64,000 bases of DNA from Micromonospora vinacea (GTDB lineage Bacteria > Actinomycetota > Actinomycetes > Mycobacteriales > Micromonosporaceae). The stretch is from positions 930,001 through 994,000 of the forward strand of contig NZ_JADOTY010000001.1 in assembly GCF_015751785.1 (NCBI RefSeq). Reading direction: 5' to 3'. The notes beneath the pieces are model-generated. The model saw nothing but the letters and a program-made list of their open reading frames with translations, was not told where the DNA came from and did not search any database. Below are positions 9,101-17,268 of the stretch, in pieces. Numbering within the stretch: position 1 is the stretch's first letter; each line of letters opens with the position of its first letter. The translations under genes and the position numbers were made by a program.

Positions 9101-9533
9101 CACGCCGGGCGGTCCCCGTCGTGCCGTACGCCACCAGCAGCGGCAGGCTGTTGCGGTGGGCGTCGTCGTAGCCCGCCTCGACCAGCCCGGTGACGTCGAA
9201 GAGTCGCCGGTCCACCCGGCCGGAGCGCAGCAACGGCACCGCGTCCGTCGGCGTCACGGTGAGGCGTCCACGCTCACGCTGGACCAGGAACTGCACGTCC
9301 TCGCGGCCGGCGCCGGGCCGGACCGAGGCGCCGGACGCGGTGACGGTGACCCGGTCACCGGTGATCAGCGTGACGGTGGTCGAACGGTTGACGGTGGGTC
9401 CACCCGGAGTGGACTGTGGGCCGGTGCCGCCGGGTGGTGCGGGCACTGTGGTTGCGGCTGAGACGGGAGCCGGCGCGGAGAGCGCCAGCGCGAACACGAG
9501 GCCGAGAGCGGCCAATCTTCTTCCCTGGTGCAA
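6174..9533 (-). CDS. secreted S8 family serine protease (subtilisin-like)
   Basis: About 1119 residues from a TTG start with GAGGAGG 5 bases upstream. This start leaves a clean Sec signal peptide (MHQGRRLAAL...APVSA, 1-26); the longer open frame upstream has no such site. The catalytic triad is clear: Asp236 in VAVLDTGVDATHPDL, His268 in GHGTHVAS, Ser443 in GTSMATPHVAG. A prodomain-like region precedes it, and about 600 residues of beta-rich C-terminal domains follow, ending in an Ig-like segment (TARDTAGNTVTQR). Likely an exported protein-degrading enzyme. Divergent from an O-acetyltransferase gene, with a palindromic operator candidate at 9591-9603 between them. Confidence 0.88.
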   Translation of the reverse strand: MHQGRRLAALGLVFALALSAPAPVSAATTVPAPPGGTGPQSTPGGPTVNRSTTVTLITGDRVTVTASGASVRPGAGREDVQFLVQRERGRLTVTPTDAVPLLRSGRVDRRLFDVTGLVEAGYDDAHRNSLPLLVAYGTTGTARRASAALPGTQVTRDLPVISGAALNSDKSSLGAVWAKVTTGPAEARLDAAGGVERIWLDGHRRVTLDHSVPQIGAPAAWAAGFTGAGVSVAVLDTGVDATHPDLAGKVAEARNFTEVADARDTVGHGTHVASTIAGTGAASGGKYRGVAPDATLLDGKVCEDTGCSESAILAGMQWAAVEKKAAVVNMSLSGWDTPELDPLEEAVQTLTAQTGTLFVLAAGNDGSDGSVGSPASADAGLAVGAVDRDDELAEFSSRGPRVGDDALKPDITAPGVDIVAARSANGVIGDPVGDRYVTLSGTSMATPHVAGSAALLAQQHPGWRADRLKATLMAAAKPHPDQTAYQQGAGRVDVAHAITQQLTSDPVSVSFGRTLWPHGDDAPITRTVTWRNDGPAPVTVDLSIEGAGPGGRALPAGLFVLGANQLTVPAGGTAATTVTTDTRLGDADGYWTGRIVARSGAAVAVTPLAVNREVESYTLTVEHLNRAGARTADHWTLLVGMDTYGSWDLVSSDGVATVRVPKGHYGLSGLVFEPGPEDEPRGMSLLMQPEVAVERDTRIVVDARRAKPVRTTVPDRTAVPQLIDLSGNFTADDGSGYGIGLWADTFTGLTSGQIGKPVSADKFVATLSSQWTPAQTANSPYLYALAEAIPGRMPTGLVRDYARRDLATVVHQFRGGYPGMTAERIVIPELEYNVGYSALILPTVVPSQRVEYYNTKGVKWESEVYFGTVDEEGWLNPKAALFSVPTAYRAGRTVQEIWNQAPYGPSFPKPRWPHQSVSRVGDTIVVDVPMFSDAAGHPGGSLSDSEHTKLWRNGKLVGESEYAGYGEFAVPPGAADYRLVTSSKRSFTDLSTDVESSWTFRSRHVAGETPARLPLSAVRFAPPLRVDNSAPAGQGFIVPVRVQRQPGAPTARVEKLTVDVSYDGGKTWSKAKLVRTSADGWSALLRHPAGPGYVSLRATARDTAGNTVTQRIIQAYRLR

Positions 9534-9573
9534 CGGATCCTCCTCGTCAAGCGTCTTGATGGATGGAGTCACA

Positions 9574-9609
9574 TTGACAACCCACAATTGCATACCGGGT
9601 ATGTAAAAT
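9574..9609. promoter_or_regulatory. divergent promoter with CATACCGGGTATG palindrome, copy 2
   Basis: A -35-like TTGACA lies at 9574-9579. The 13-bp palindrome at 9591-9603 covers the expected -10 region between the protease (minus) and O-acetyltransferase (plus) genes. The same 13-mer occurs at 3748-3760. A dimeric regulator bound here could control both divergent genes. Confidence 0.5.
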
Positions 9610-9621
9610 GAAGGCCAAAAA

Positions 9622-10227
9622 ATGACAGACCCGCCACGAGCCGGCGAACCGGGCCGGCATGATCGGGCGGTGACCTCCATGAAGGACAAGATGCTCGCCG
9701 GCGAGCCATACATCGCCGACGATCCCGAGATCATCGCCGACCTGGACCGGGCCGCCCGGCTGATGGAACGCTTCAACACCAGTCCCGCAGCCGATCCACA
9801 GGCCCGAATCGCAGCACTGCGGGAACTCCTCGGCGAACTGGGCGAGGACGCCTGGATCCGCCCACCGTTCTACTGCGACTACGGCTGGCAGATCCGGATC
9901 GGCCCGCGCAGCTTCGTCAACTACAACGCGGTCTTCCTCGACGTCGCTCGGATCACCCTCGGCGCGGACGTCCAGGTCGGCCCGAACGTGCAGCTGCTCA
10001 CCCCGACGCATCCGGTCGAGGCCGGCCCGCGACGGGACAAGTGGGAGGCGGCCAAGCCGATCACCATCGGCGACAACGTGTGGCTCGGCGGTGGCGCGAT
10101 AGTGCTGGCCGGCGTGACGATCGGCGCGAACACAGTCGTCGGCGCGGGCGCGGTGGTCACCCGGGACCTACCCGCCGACGTGGTGGCGGTCGGCAACCCC
10201 GCCCGGCCGATCCGCGAACTCGGCTAG
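9622..10227 (+). CDS. maltose/galactoside O-acetyltransferase family protein
   Basis: 201 residues. N-terminal Mac-type helix region (KDKMLAGEPYIADDPEI) followed by a left-handed beta-helix with hexapeptide repeats (IRIGPRSFVNYNAVFLDVARITLGADVQVGPNV, then ITIGDNVWLGGGAIVLAGVTIGANTVVGAGAVV). LacA/NodL/Maa enzymes acetylate a sugar hydroxyl using acetyl-CoA; TPTHP carries the likely catalytic His. Start ATG at 9622 follows AAGG by 7 bases; a GTG at 9670 would give a protein closer to typical length. The stop shares CTAG with the stop of the convergent kinase gene. Confidence 0.82.
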   Translation: MTDPPRAGEPGRHDRAVTSMKDKMLAGEPYIADDPEIIADLDRAARLMERFNTSPAADPQARIAALRELLGELGEDAWIRPPFYCDYGWQIRIGPRSFVNYNAVFLDVARITLGADVQVGPNVQLLTPTHPVEAGPRRDKWEAAKPITIGDNVWLGGGAIVLAGVTIGANTVVGAGAVVTRDLPADVVAVGNPARPIRELG

Positions 10228-10871
10228 ACCGTCGGCGGATCCGACAGGCGGACCACCAGGTCGGCCCGGTCGGCGGTGGGGGTGATCACTGCGGCATTCG
10301 ACTCGTCGCTGCCCAGCGCCCACGCCCGCGCCTGCTCCGGCGAACGACCGAAGGCCTCGTGCCGGGCCGTCAACCGGCGGTGCCGCACCTCGGCGTCCAG
10401 GTCGAGAAACCATGCCTCGTGCAGCAGCGGTCGGATCTCCTGCCAGGGAAAGTCCGGCAACAGCAGATAGTTGCCCTCGGTCACCACCAGCCGGACCGAC
10501 GGCGGCACCTCGATCGCGCCGGCCACCGGCTCCTCCAACTCCCGGCGGAACTCCGGCGCGTAGACCGACGTCGGCTCCAACCGGTGCAACCGGCGCAGCA
10601 GTGAGACGTACCCGTTGGCGTCGAAGGTGTCCACCGCGCCCTTGCGGTCGGCGCGGCCCAGGCGGACCAGCTGCGACTGCGCCAGGTGGAAGCCGTCCAT
10701 CGGCACCAGGCAGGCGGCCGACCCGACCTCGGCGACGATCCGCTCCGCCAGTGTGGACTTCCCGGCGCCCGGCGCACCGGCGATGCCGAGCAGCTGTCGC
10801 GGACCCGCTTCGGCCAGCGCCAAGGCCCGCGCCACCAACTCGTCGGCGGACAGCACCCGGGCCGGGGGCAT
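10224..10871 (-). CDS. nucleoside/nucleotide kinase family P-loop protein
   Basis: 215 residues of the uridine kinase/pantothenate kinase-like fold. Walker A GAPGAGKST near residue 30, then PMDGFHLAQSQL (the kinase DGFH motif), a TFDANGYVSLLRRL segment and a VTEGNYLLL strand, all typical of actinobacterial 'nucleoside/nucleotide kinase family' proteins related to FrcK. Substrate unknown; a small phosphorylatable sugar or nucleoside is likely. The ATG overlaps the stop of the upstream SIMPL gene by one base, so the two are coupled. Confidence 0.8.
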   Translation of the reverse strand: MPPARVLSADELVARALALAEAGPRQLLGIAGAPGAGKSTLAERIVAEVGSAACLVPMDGFHLAQSQLVRLGRADRKGAVDTFDANGYVSLLRRLHRLEPTSVYAPEFRRELEEPVAGAIEVPPSVRLVVTEGNYLLLPDFPWQEIRPLLHEAWFLDLDAEVRHRRLTARHEAFGRSPEQARAWALGSDESNAAVITPTADRADLVVRLSDPPTV

Positions 10872-11521
10872 CAGCCCAGAACCGGTTCGCTGATGGTGAA
10901 TCGGGCCTGCACCGCCGCCTGCACAGTCTGCGGCTGAGGGTCCAGCTCGAGCTCCGGCGGGCCACCACCCGCGCCGCCGCCCCCGGCGAAGGCCGCACGG
11001 GCGAACATCGGCCGGTCGACGGGGCCCGCGTCGGCCAGCTCGATCAACGAGGTGACCCGGGCCCCCAGCGCCTCCGCGTACTCGCGGGCCCGCAGCAACG
11101 CGTCGCTGATCGCGGCGTGCCGGGCCGCACGATGGGCGGGGCTGTCCGGACGAAGCTCCCACCACGGGCCGGCCACCTCGACCTGGTCCTGGTCGGCGAG
11201 CCGGAGCATCAGCTCACCCAACGCGGTGAAGTCGGTGACAGTGACTGTGGTGGTGACACTGCCGTGCCAGGCGACCACCCGCTCACCCGAGCGCCGGGTC
11301 TCCGGCCGCACCCGCAGGTCGCCGGTCTCCCGCCGCGCCACCGCCGGCCCGGAGCCGTCCAACAGCACCCGGACCGCCGCGGCCCGCTCCGCCAACCGGG
11401 TCAGCGTCGCCTCCCGGTCCCGGTCGCGAGCTGTCGCGGTGACAGCGAACCGGGCCAGCTCGGGCGGCACCTCCCGGTACGCCTCGCCGCGCACCTGCAC
11501 CACCGGACCGTCCACAGCCAT
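10871..11521 (-). CDS. SIMPL domain-containing protein
   Basis: 216 residues with the SIMPL/DUF541 pattern: an N-terminal VVQVRGEAYREVPPELARFAVTATARDRD strand-helix, and AARHAAISDALLRAREYAEALGARVTSLIELAD, the conserved helix-strand of the family. No signal peptide is visible, so it is probably cytoplasmic, unlike periplasmic SIMPL proteins of Gram-negatives. The C-terminal third has a Gly-rich loop (FAGGGGAGGGP). Cotranscribed with the downstream kinase. Function of the family in actinobacteria is not established. Confidence 0.78.
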   Translation of the reverse strand: MAVDGPVVQVRGEAYREVPPELARFAVTATARDRDREATLTRLAERAAAVRVLLDGSGPAVARRETGDLRVRPETRRSGERVVAWHGSVTTTVTVTDFTALGELMLRLADQDQVEVAGPWWELRPDSPAHRAARHAAISDALLRAREYAEALGARVTSLIELADAGPVDRPMFARAAFAGGGGAGGGPPELELDPQPQTVQAAVQARFTISEPVLG

Positions 11522-11531
11522 GCCCCTCAGC

Positions 11532-12551
11532 CTAGTCAGCCACTGGGCGCCGCGCCGCGTAGGAGACAGTGTCCGCGTCGACGTGCAGGCCGGTCAGGTG
11601 GCCGCCGGCCACCCCCAGCTCGCGCAGCCAGGACACCTCTGCGGTGTGGTCACCGCCGGCCGGGAACTGCCTGTCGTACGCATCGAACCGCCGGTCGCGC
11701 AGCGCCGAGCGGGCAGCTCGCGCCTCGTCGTAGCGTGCGGCGAGCGCCGGGGCGTCGTCGGCGCGCAGCGCGGCGGCCAGGTCGTCCAGGAACGAGGTGA
11801 CCTCGGCCAGTTCACGCAGCACCCGGTCCCGGTTGCCGAGCAGCATGTTGGCGGTCCGCTCGGCCGGGGTTCCGGCGACCCGGGTGCCGTCGGAGAAGCT
11901 GCCGGCGGCGAGGGCGAGGATCGCGTCGCGCAGCGGTGCGCGCTGGACGGCGCCGGCCAGCGCGCCGGCCAGCAGGTGCGGCACGTGTGAGGCGAGCGCG
12001 GCGGCCGAGTCGTGCTCGGTGGCGGACATCGGCACCACCCGGGCCTCGAAGACCTCCACCAGCAGTTCGGCCAGCCAGCGGAACGCGGTGGTGGCCGGCC
12101 CGGGCGCCGGACAGAGCACCCAGGCCGCGCCGGTGAGCAGGTCCGCCAGGGCGGCCGTCAAGCCGGCCCGGTCGGTGCCCGCCATCGGGTGGCCGGGCAC
12201 GAACCGGTGCGTCAGCCCCTGCGCGGCGGCGAACGCCGCCACCTGCTCCTTGGTGCTACCGACGTCGGTCAGCACACACCGCTCACCGGTCATCGCCGCC
12301 ACCTCGACCAGCGTCGCTGGCAGAGTGGGCAACGGTCCGCACAGGAAGACCACGTCCCGGTCGGCCACCGCCTCGACCAGCCGGTCCGGCGCGGGTACGC
12401 CCAACCGGCGGGTCTCCCGCCGGGTGACCTCGTCCGGGTCCCACCCGACCACGTCGACGCCGGCGGCGTACATCCGGAGCAGCACCGAACCACCGATCAG
12501 GCCGGTGCCGACCACCGCCGCCCGCACCCGCGCGCCCGACCTGTCCACCAT
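11532..12551 (-). CDS. tyrA: prephenate dehydrogenase
   Basis: 339 residues. It oxidatively decarboxylates prephenate (or arogenate) with NAD(P)+ for tyrosine synthesis. N-terminal Rossmann motif VVGTGLIGGSVLLRM; PGHPMAGTDRAG is the substrate-binding signature; a helical C-terminal dimerisation domain follows. No ACT domain is present. Start ATG with GAGGTG upstream; the longer open frame upstream is not protein-like. Divergent from the M48 protease gene. Ten bases separate its stop from the SIMPL gene start, so it may head that operon. Confidence 0.85.
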   Translation of the reverse strand: MVDRSGARVRAAVVGTGLIGGSVLLRMYAAGVDVVGWDPDEVTRRETRRLGVPAPDRLVEAVADRDVVFLCGPLPTLPATLVEVAAMTGERCVLTDVGSTKEQVAAFAAAQGLTHRFVPGHPMAGTDRAGLTAALADLLTGAAWVLCPAPGPATTAFRWLAELLVEVFEARVVPMSATEHDSAAALASHVPHLLAGALAGAVQRAPLRDAILALAAGSFSDGTRVAGTPAERTANMLLGNRDRVLRELAEVTSFLDDLAAALRADDAPALAARYDEARAARSALRDRRFDAYDRQFPAGGDHTAEVSWLRELGVAGGHLTGLHVDADTVSYAARRPVAD

Positions 12552-12777
12552 CCGCACACCTCGACGTTCCTGCTGGGGTGCGGGGCCACGGCCCCGACCA
12601 GGTCCGGGGCCGAGGATATCGTTCGGGGCCGCCGGCCCCCGCACGCTGTGACGACCCGACCGACCGTAGATCTTGGTCAGCCGGTCCGGAAGGAGGGTTG
12701 TCCACTTCAGATCGGCGTCATACGGTCCGCTCCGCCGCCCGCCGAGTCGATGCGGGCAACCAGCGGAAGGAAACGAA

Positions 12778-14619
12778 ATGTCCGCGACATACCGGGCCCT
12801 CGCCTCGGTGGTCATGCTGATCGGCTTCTACGTCGTCGCGCTCCTGCAGCTCGCCGCCGTCGCCGCGCTCGGGGTCTGGCTGTTCAGCCACACCAACGGG
12901 CTCGTCACCGGGAAGCTGCTGCTCCCCCTGGTCGTCGCGCTGGGCGCGGTGGCCGTCGGGCTCTGGCGTGCGATGCGCGCGAAGAACGAGCCGGCGCCTG
13001 GCCTGATCCTCACCGAGCGCGAGGCGCCGGGCCTGTGGGCCGCCGTACGCGAGCTGGCCACCGCCGTCGGCACCCGCGCCCCGGACGAGATCCGGCTGGT
13101 ACCCGAGGTGAACGCCGCGGTCTCCGAGCAGAGCCGGCTGCTCGGCCTGCTCGGCGGACGACGGACCCTGTACGTCGGTCTGCCGCTGCTCCAGGCGTTG
13201 CGGATGGACCAGCTGCGCTCGGTGCTCGCACACGAGCTGGGCCACTACTCCGGCAAGCACACCCGACTCGGCGCCGTGGCGTACCGGGGTCGGCTGGCGA
13301 TCGCGGAGACGCTGGAGCGGATCAGCCCGCGCAACCCGATCGGCTGGGTCTTCAAGGGCTACTCGAAGCTCTACCTGATGGTGGACAACGCCGCGTCGCG
13401 GCGGCAGGAACTGGAGGCCGACCGTTCCTCCGTACTGCTGGCCGGGCCGGATGCCGCAGCCTCCGCGTTGCGTGCCCTGCCGGCGCTCGACGCGGCCTGG
13501 GGCTTCTTCATGCGCCGGTACGTCGAGCCGGGCTGGTCCGCCGAGCTGGCGCCGGACGACCTCTTCGGCGGCTTCGGCCAGCTGCTACGCGGTCGGCAGG
13601 ACGAGATCGCCGAGCTGCGGGAGAACGCCCCCGATCGGCGGCCGTCGCCGTGGGACACCCACCCGCCGATCGGCGTCCGGGTCGCCGCGATGGCCGGCCT
13701 GCCGGCGGGAACGGCCACGCCGGATGATCGGCCCGCCGCGCTGCTGCTCGCCGACATCGACACCGCCGGTCGGCAGTTGCAGGGCATCGTTGTCGACTCC
13801 GGCCGCCGTCAGGTGCTGCAGTGGCCGCAGTTCATCGCTGCGGCGGTGGCGGCCGGGGTGCAGCGGCAGGCGGACGGCGTCTACCGGGCGGCAGGGCGCT
13901 TCGCCGGCGTCAGCGGGCCGGGCCTGACGACGGTGCTGGACCTGGTGCGCTCCGGCCGGCTGGGCGAGTTCGCCGAGCGGTTCTTCGGCGACGTCACCGC
14001 TGAGGAGGCGGCCGCCCGGTTCGCCGGGCCGATGGAGACGCTGCTCGACAACGCGGCCGTCCGCTCCGGCCAGGCCCACTGGCAGCTGTCCTGGTCCGGT
14101 CCGGCCCAGCTCGTCGGCCCGCAGGGGCAACCGTTGGACCTCGCCGAGATCGCCAAGCTGGCCGTCGCGCCGCAGACCTTGGACGTGGCGTTGGCCCGCC
14201 TGGCCGAGCTGGGCATCGACCCCTCCGGCGCGACGGTGGTCGAGGACCGGGTCTCCGGGCGGGACGCCGACCTGATCGGCGCACTGGCCAACATCAAGAT
14301 CGACGGTACGGAGCACGACGTGCTCATCCTCGACCGGGGGCTGGTGCTGATCGTCGACCCCGGCAAGGCCAGCCAGGGCGAGAAGCGGCTCCGCGAACTG
14401 GTCGGCTCGATGCCGATCGCGGAACTGGCCGCCCGGCACACGTTAGTGCCGTACGAGGAGGTCGTCTCCGTGGAGGTCAAGCGGGAGGTGCCGCTGAAGG
14501 CGGAGCTGACCCTGCACGACGGCCGGGTGCTCACCATGCAGGAGCTGATGGCCAGCGAACTGCTGGAGAAGCAGAGCCGGAACACCCTGCTGCGGGTCTT
14601 CCGCCAGATCAGCGACTGA
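12778..14619 (+). CDS. M48 family membrane metalloprotease
   Basis: 613 residues. Two N-terminal membrane segments (about 8-40 and 48-68) precede a peptidase M48 domain with HELGH (His152, Glu153, His156) and a downstream ELEADR acid ligand. The region after residue about 330 is an actinobacterial extension of unknown role. Start ATG follows GGAAGGA by 7 bases. Related HtpX/Ste24 enzymes cleave misfolded membrane proteins; here the C-terminal half makes a distinct substrate likely. A hairpin terminator follows. Confidence 0.85.
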   Translation: MSATYRALASVVMLIGFYVVALLQLAAVAALGVWLFSHTNGLVTGKLLLPLVVALGAVAVGLWRAMRAKNEPAPGLILTEREAPGLWAAVRELATAVGTRAPDEIRLVPEVNAAVSEQSRLLGLLGGRRTLYVGLPLLQALRMDQLRSVLAHELGHYSGKHTRLGAVAYRGRLAIAETLERISPRNPIGWVFKGYSKLYLMVDNAASRRQELEADRSSVLLAGPDAAASALRALPALDAAWGFFMRRYVEPGWSAELAPDDLFGGFGQLLRGRQDEIAELRENAPDRRPSPWDTHPPIGVRVAAMAGLPAGTATPDDRPAALLLADIDTAGRQLQGIVVDSGRRQVLQWPQFIAAAVAAGVQRQADGVYRAAGRFAGVSGPGLTTVLDLVRSGRLGEFAERFFGDVTAEEAAARFAGPMETLLDNAAVRSGQAHWQLSWSGPAQLVGPQGQPLDLAEIAKLAVAPQTLDVALARLAELGIDPSGATVVEDRVSGRDADLIGALANIKIDGTEHDVLILDRGLVLIVDPGKASQGEKRLRELVGSMPIAELAARHTLVPYEEVVSVEVKREVPLKAELTLHDGRVLTMQELMASELLEKQSRNTLLRVFRQISD

Positions 14620-14626
14620 CGCCGTG

Positions 14627-14657
14627 CGGGCGGTCGGCCGACAGGTTCGACCGCCCG
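14627..14657. terminator. bidirectional terminator hairpin
   Basis: CGGGCGGTCG (14627-14636) pairs perfectly with 14648-14657 around an 11-base loop, between convergent stops of the M48 protease (14619) and dapC (14666). Confidence 0.65.
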
Positions 14658-14665
14658 GACCGCGA

Positions 14666-15769
14666 TCAGGCGAGGCGCGCCGCGACGCCGGCGATGTGCT
14701 CGTCGGACTCGGTCAGCGCGACCCGGACATGCTGCCCGGCCGTGGGGCCGTAGAAGACGCCGGCGGCGACCAGGATGCCGCGTCGGGCCAGCCAGTCGAC
14801 CGTCTGCCAGCAGTCCTCACCTCTGGTCAGCCAGAGGTACAAACCCGCCTCGGAGTGCTCGACGGTGAAACCGGCACCGGTGAACGCCGCAGTGAGCACC
14901 TCCCGCCGGGCGCGGTAACGCTCCCGCTGCTCCTCGGCGTGTCGCTCGTCCTCCAGCGCGGCCACCATCGCCGCCTGCACCGGGGCGGGCACGATCATGC
15001 CGGCGTGCTTGCGGACCTTGAGCAGCTCGGCGACGAGCGCCGGGTCGCCGGCGACGAAGCCGGCCCGGTAGCCGGCGAGGTTGGACCGCTTGGAGAGCGA
15101 GTGCACGGCGAGCACCCCGGCGTAGCTGCCCCCGCTGACCTGCGGAGACAACACCGAAACCGGGTCGGCCGACCAGCCCAGGGGCAGGTAGCACTCGTCG
15201 CTGGCGACCACCGCGCCACGCTCGCGGGCCCAGTCGACCACCTTGCGCAGGTGCGCCGCGGGCAACACCCTGCCGGTCGGGTTGCCGGGCGAGTTGACCC
15301 AGACCAACCGGACCCGGGGGGTCGGCCCGAGCGAGGTGAGCGAGTCGGTACGCACGACGGTGGCGCCGGCCAGCCGGGCACCATCCTCGTAGGTCGGGTA
15401 CGCGATCGACGGCACCACCACCACGTCACCCGGGCCGATGCCGAGCAGCGTGGGCAGCCAGGCCACCAGCTCCTTCGAGCCGATGGTCGGCAGCACACCG
15501 AGACCGTCGACGCCGGCGCCACAGGCTCGGGACACCCACGCCGCGATCGCGGCCCGCAGCGCCGGCGTGCCGGCGGTCAGCGGGTAGCCGGGAGCATCGG
15601 ACGCGTCAGCCAACGCCCGCCGGATCACCTCGGGCACCGGGTCGACCGGCGTACCCATGGAGAGGTTGATCAGGCCCTCCGGATGCGCCGCGGCCAGCGT
15701 GGCCGCGGCGTCCAGGGTGTCCCAGGTGAACTCGGGCAGTCGCGACGAGACCGGCGCGGGCCGGTTCAG
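14666..15769 (-). CDS. dapC: succinyldiaminopimelate transaminase
   Basis: About 367 residues of class I/II PLP aminotransferase. It forms N-succinyl-LL-diaminopimelate between the DapD and DapE steps. Landmarks: NSPGNPTGRV, SDECYLPLGW, and the PLP lysine in HSLSKRSNLAGYRAGF. The start is uncertain: no ATG or GTG is suitably placed, and CTG at 15769 (leading to LNRPAPVSSRLPEF) overlapping the ferredoxin stop is the best fit to family length. Cotranscribed behind fdxA, an arrangement conserved in actinobacteria. Confidence 0.87.
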   Translation of the reverse strand: MNRPAPVSSRLPEFTWDTLDAAATLAAAHPEGLINLSMGTPVDPVPEVIRRALADASDAPGYPLTAGTPALRAAIAAWVSRACGAGVDGLGVLPTIGSKELVAWLPTLLGIGPGDVVVVPSIAYPTYEDGARLAGATVVRTDSLTSLGPTPRVRLVWVNSPGNPTGRVLPAAHLRKVVDWARERGAVVASDECYLPLGWSADPVSVLSPQVSGGSYAGVLAVHSLSKRSNLAGYRAGFVAGDPALVAELLKVRKHAGMIVPAPVQAAMVAALEDERHAEEQRERYRARREVLTAAFTGAGFTVEHSEAGLYLWLTRGEDCWQTVDWLARRGILVAAGVFYGPTAGQHVRVALTESDEHIAGVAARLA

Positions 15770-16092
15770 TGGCCCTCGCCGCGCGGCGGCTGCGCGGCGA
15801 CGAAGGTGGCGTCCTTCTCCACCTTGCCGATCTTCGAGGCGCCACCGGGCGAGCCCAGGTCCTCGAAGAACTCGTAGTTCGCGCCGGTGTAGTCCTTCCA
15901 CTGCTCCGGAACGTCGTCCTCGTAGAAGATCGCCTCCACGGGGCAGACGGGCTCACAGGCACCACAGTCGACGCACTCGTCGGGGTGGATGTAGAGCATC
16001 CGATTGCCCTCGTAAATGCAGTCGACCGGGCACTCCTCGATGCATGCCTTGTCGAGCACATCTACGCACGGCTCGGCGATGATGTAGGTCAC
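15766..16092 (-). CDS. fdxA: 7Fe ferredoxin
   Basis: 108 residues from a GTG start with GGAGGAG upstream. Two cluster motifs: Cys9, Cys17, Cys21 and Cys25 (CVDVLDKACIEECPVDC) and Cys40, Cys43, Cys46 and Cys50 (CVDCGACEPVCP). The spacing is that of [3Fe-4S][4Fe-4S] bacterial ferredoxins. It carries electrons at low potential in the cytoplasm; the partner is unknown. Its stop overlaps the dapC start region. Confidence 0.9.
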   Translation of the reverse strand: MTYIIAEPCVDVLDKACIEECPVDCIYEGNRMLYIHPDECVDCGACEPVCPVEAIFYEDDVPEQWKDYTGANYEFFEDLGSPGGASKIGKVEKDATFVAAQPPRGEGH

Positions 16093-16171
16093 CGGTCTTC
16101 TCCTCCGCAAGACTCGCCGCGATCTCCCGCGACGGTAAGAGCCTAGTATCTCGCCGGGGAGGGGGTCGATC

Positions 16172-17131
16172 GTGCTCCGACAGCAGGATGTGGGACACCG
16201 AATCGTGGTCCGCCGGATTGTGGGGATTCGCGAAGGCCGCCCGCTATTCTCCGATGCCCTCGGCGAGCTGGTGGAGCTGAGCGAGACTCATCTCACGCTG
16301 GCCACCGCACAGGGGCAGCTACGGGTCCCGGTGGCGCAGGTCCACCGGGCCAAGCGCGTACCGCCGACCCGCCGGCCCACCGCCGCAGCGGTCGTGGCGC
16401 TGGAGCGGGCCGCCGACGAGGCCTGGCCGGCACCGACCCGGGGCCGACTCGGTGACTGGCTGCTCCGCTCGGCCGAGGGTTGGACCGGGCGCGCCAACTC
16501 GGCACTGCCGATCGGTGACCCGGATCGACCACTGGCCGCCGCGGTCGACGCGGTGGAACGCTGGTACGCCGATCTGGGCCAACCCGCGTTGATCAACACT
16601 CCGCTGCCCCTCGCCGCGCCGGTGGGCGCCGAACTGGACGCCCGCGGCTGGAGCACCCGACCACCGACGCTGGTGCAGACCGCGCCGCTACCCGTGCTGG
16701 CGTCGCCGGCCGCCACCGGCCCGGCCGGCCCGGTGGTCGAACTGGCCACCGCGCCCAGCGACGAGTGGTTGGCCATCGCCGCCGGCCGCAAGGGCGGCCT
16801 GCCGGACGCCGCCCGACACGTGCTCACCGCCGTGGATCAGGTCCGCTTCGCCCACGTGTACGCCGACGGCACCCTGGTGGCCGTCGGCCGCGGCACGGTG
16901 ACCGGCCAGGGCCGCTGGCTGGGCCTCAGCCTGATCGAGGTCCTACCTGCGGCCCGCCGCCAGGGGTTGGCCCGCCGCGTGATCCACGAACTGGCCGGCT
17001 GGGGCGTGTCGGGCGGCGCGACGCACGCGTTCCTCCAGGTCGAGCAGCGCAACACGGCGGCGGTCGCGCTCTACCAGCGGCTCGGCCTCGTCACCCACCA
17101 CACCTACCTGACCCGGGTCGCCCCGAACTGA
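16172..17131 (+). CDS. GNAT family N-acetyltransferase with N-terminal SH3-like domain
   Basis: 319 residues. Residues about 5-60 resemble the small beta-barrel seen at the N-terminus of Rv0428c-type acetyltransferases (GHRIVVRRIVG... LVELSETHLTLATAQG). The C-terminal 130 residues are a GNAT domain: VAVGRGTV... LSLIEVLPAARRQGLARRVI (acetyl-CoA loop Q/RxxGxA form) and NTAAVALYQRLGL. GTG start with GGGGAGGGGG upstream. Divergent from fdxA-dapC. Substrate unknown. Confidence 0.82.
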   Translation: MLRQQDVGHRIVVRRIVGIREGRPLFSDALGELVELSETHLTLATAQGQLRVPVAQVHRAKRVPPTRRPTAAAVVALERAADEAWPAPTRGRLGDWLLRSAEGWTGRANSALPIGDPDRPLAAAVDAVERWYADLGQPALINTPLPLAAPVGAELDARGWSTRPPTLVQTAPLPVLASPAATGPAGPVVELATAPSDEWLAIAAGRKGGLPDAARHVLTAVDQVRFAHVYADGTLVAVGRGTVTGQGRWLGLSLIEVLPAARRQGLARRVIHELAGWGVSGGATHAFLQVEQRNTAAVALYQRLGLVTHHTYLTRVAPN

Positions 17132-17186
17132 CCTCGACCCTCGCCGGGCGGCACCCTGCGGCCGGGCGAAGCGGGCTGGCGGGCTT

Positions 17187-17261
17187 GATCGACTCGACTT
17201 TCAGGAAGTCGCGGTATCCCGGCGCCTACAACCCCGCGACTTCAAGGAAGCCGAGTCGATC
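17187..17261. repeat. GATC-edged intergenic hairpin (28-bp arms)
   Basis: Arms 17187-17214 and 17234-17261 match at 24 of 28 positions. The outer edge is GATCGACTCG and the inner part GAAGTCGCGG. It lies between the convergent GNAT and membrane-protein genes. It is closely related in layout to the element at 54740-54800 (same TCGACTCG edge, GGTAT loop start and TCAAGGAA right arm). Confidence 0.8.
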
Positions 17262-17268
17262 CGCGGTG

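Noticed and set aside
6204..9461. Long plus-strand frames opposite the subtilase
   Set aside because: No family motifs and Gly/Arg/Val-rich composition; the minus strand has a complete catalytic triad.
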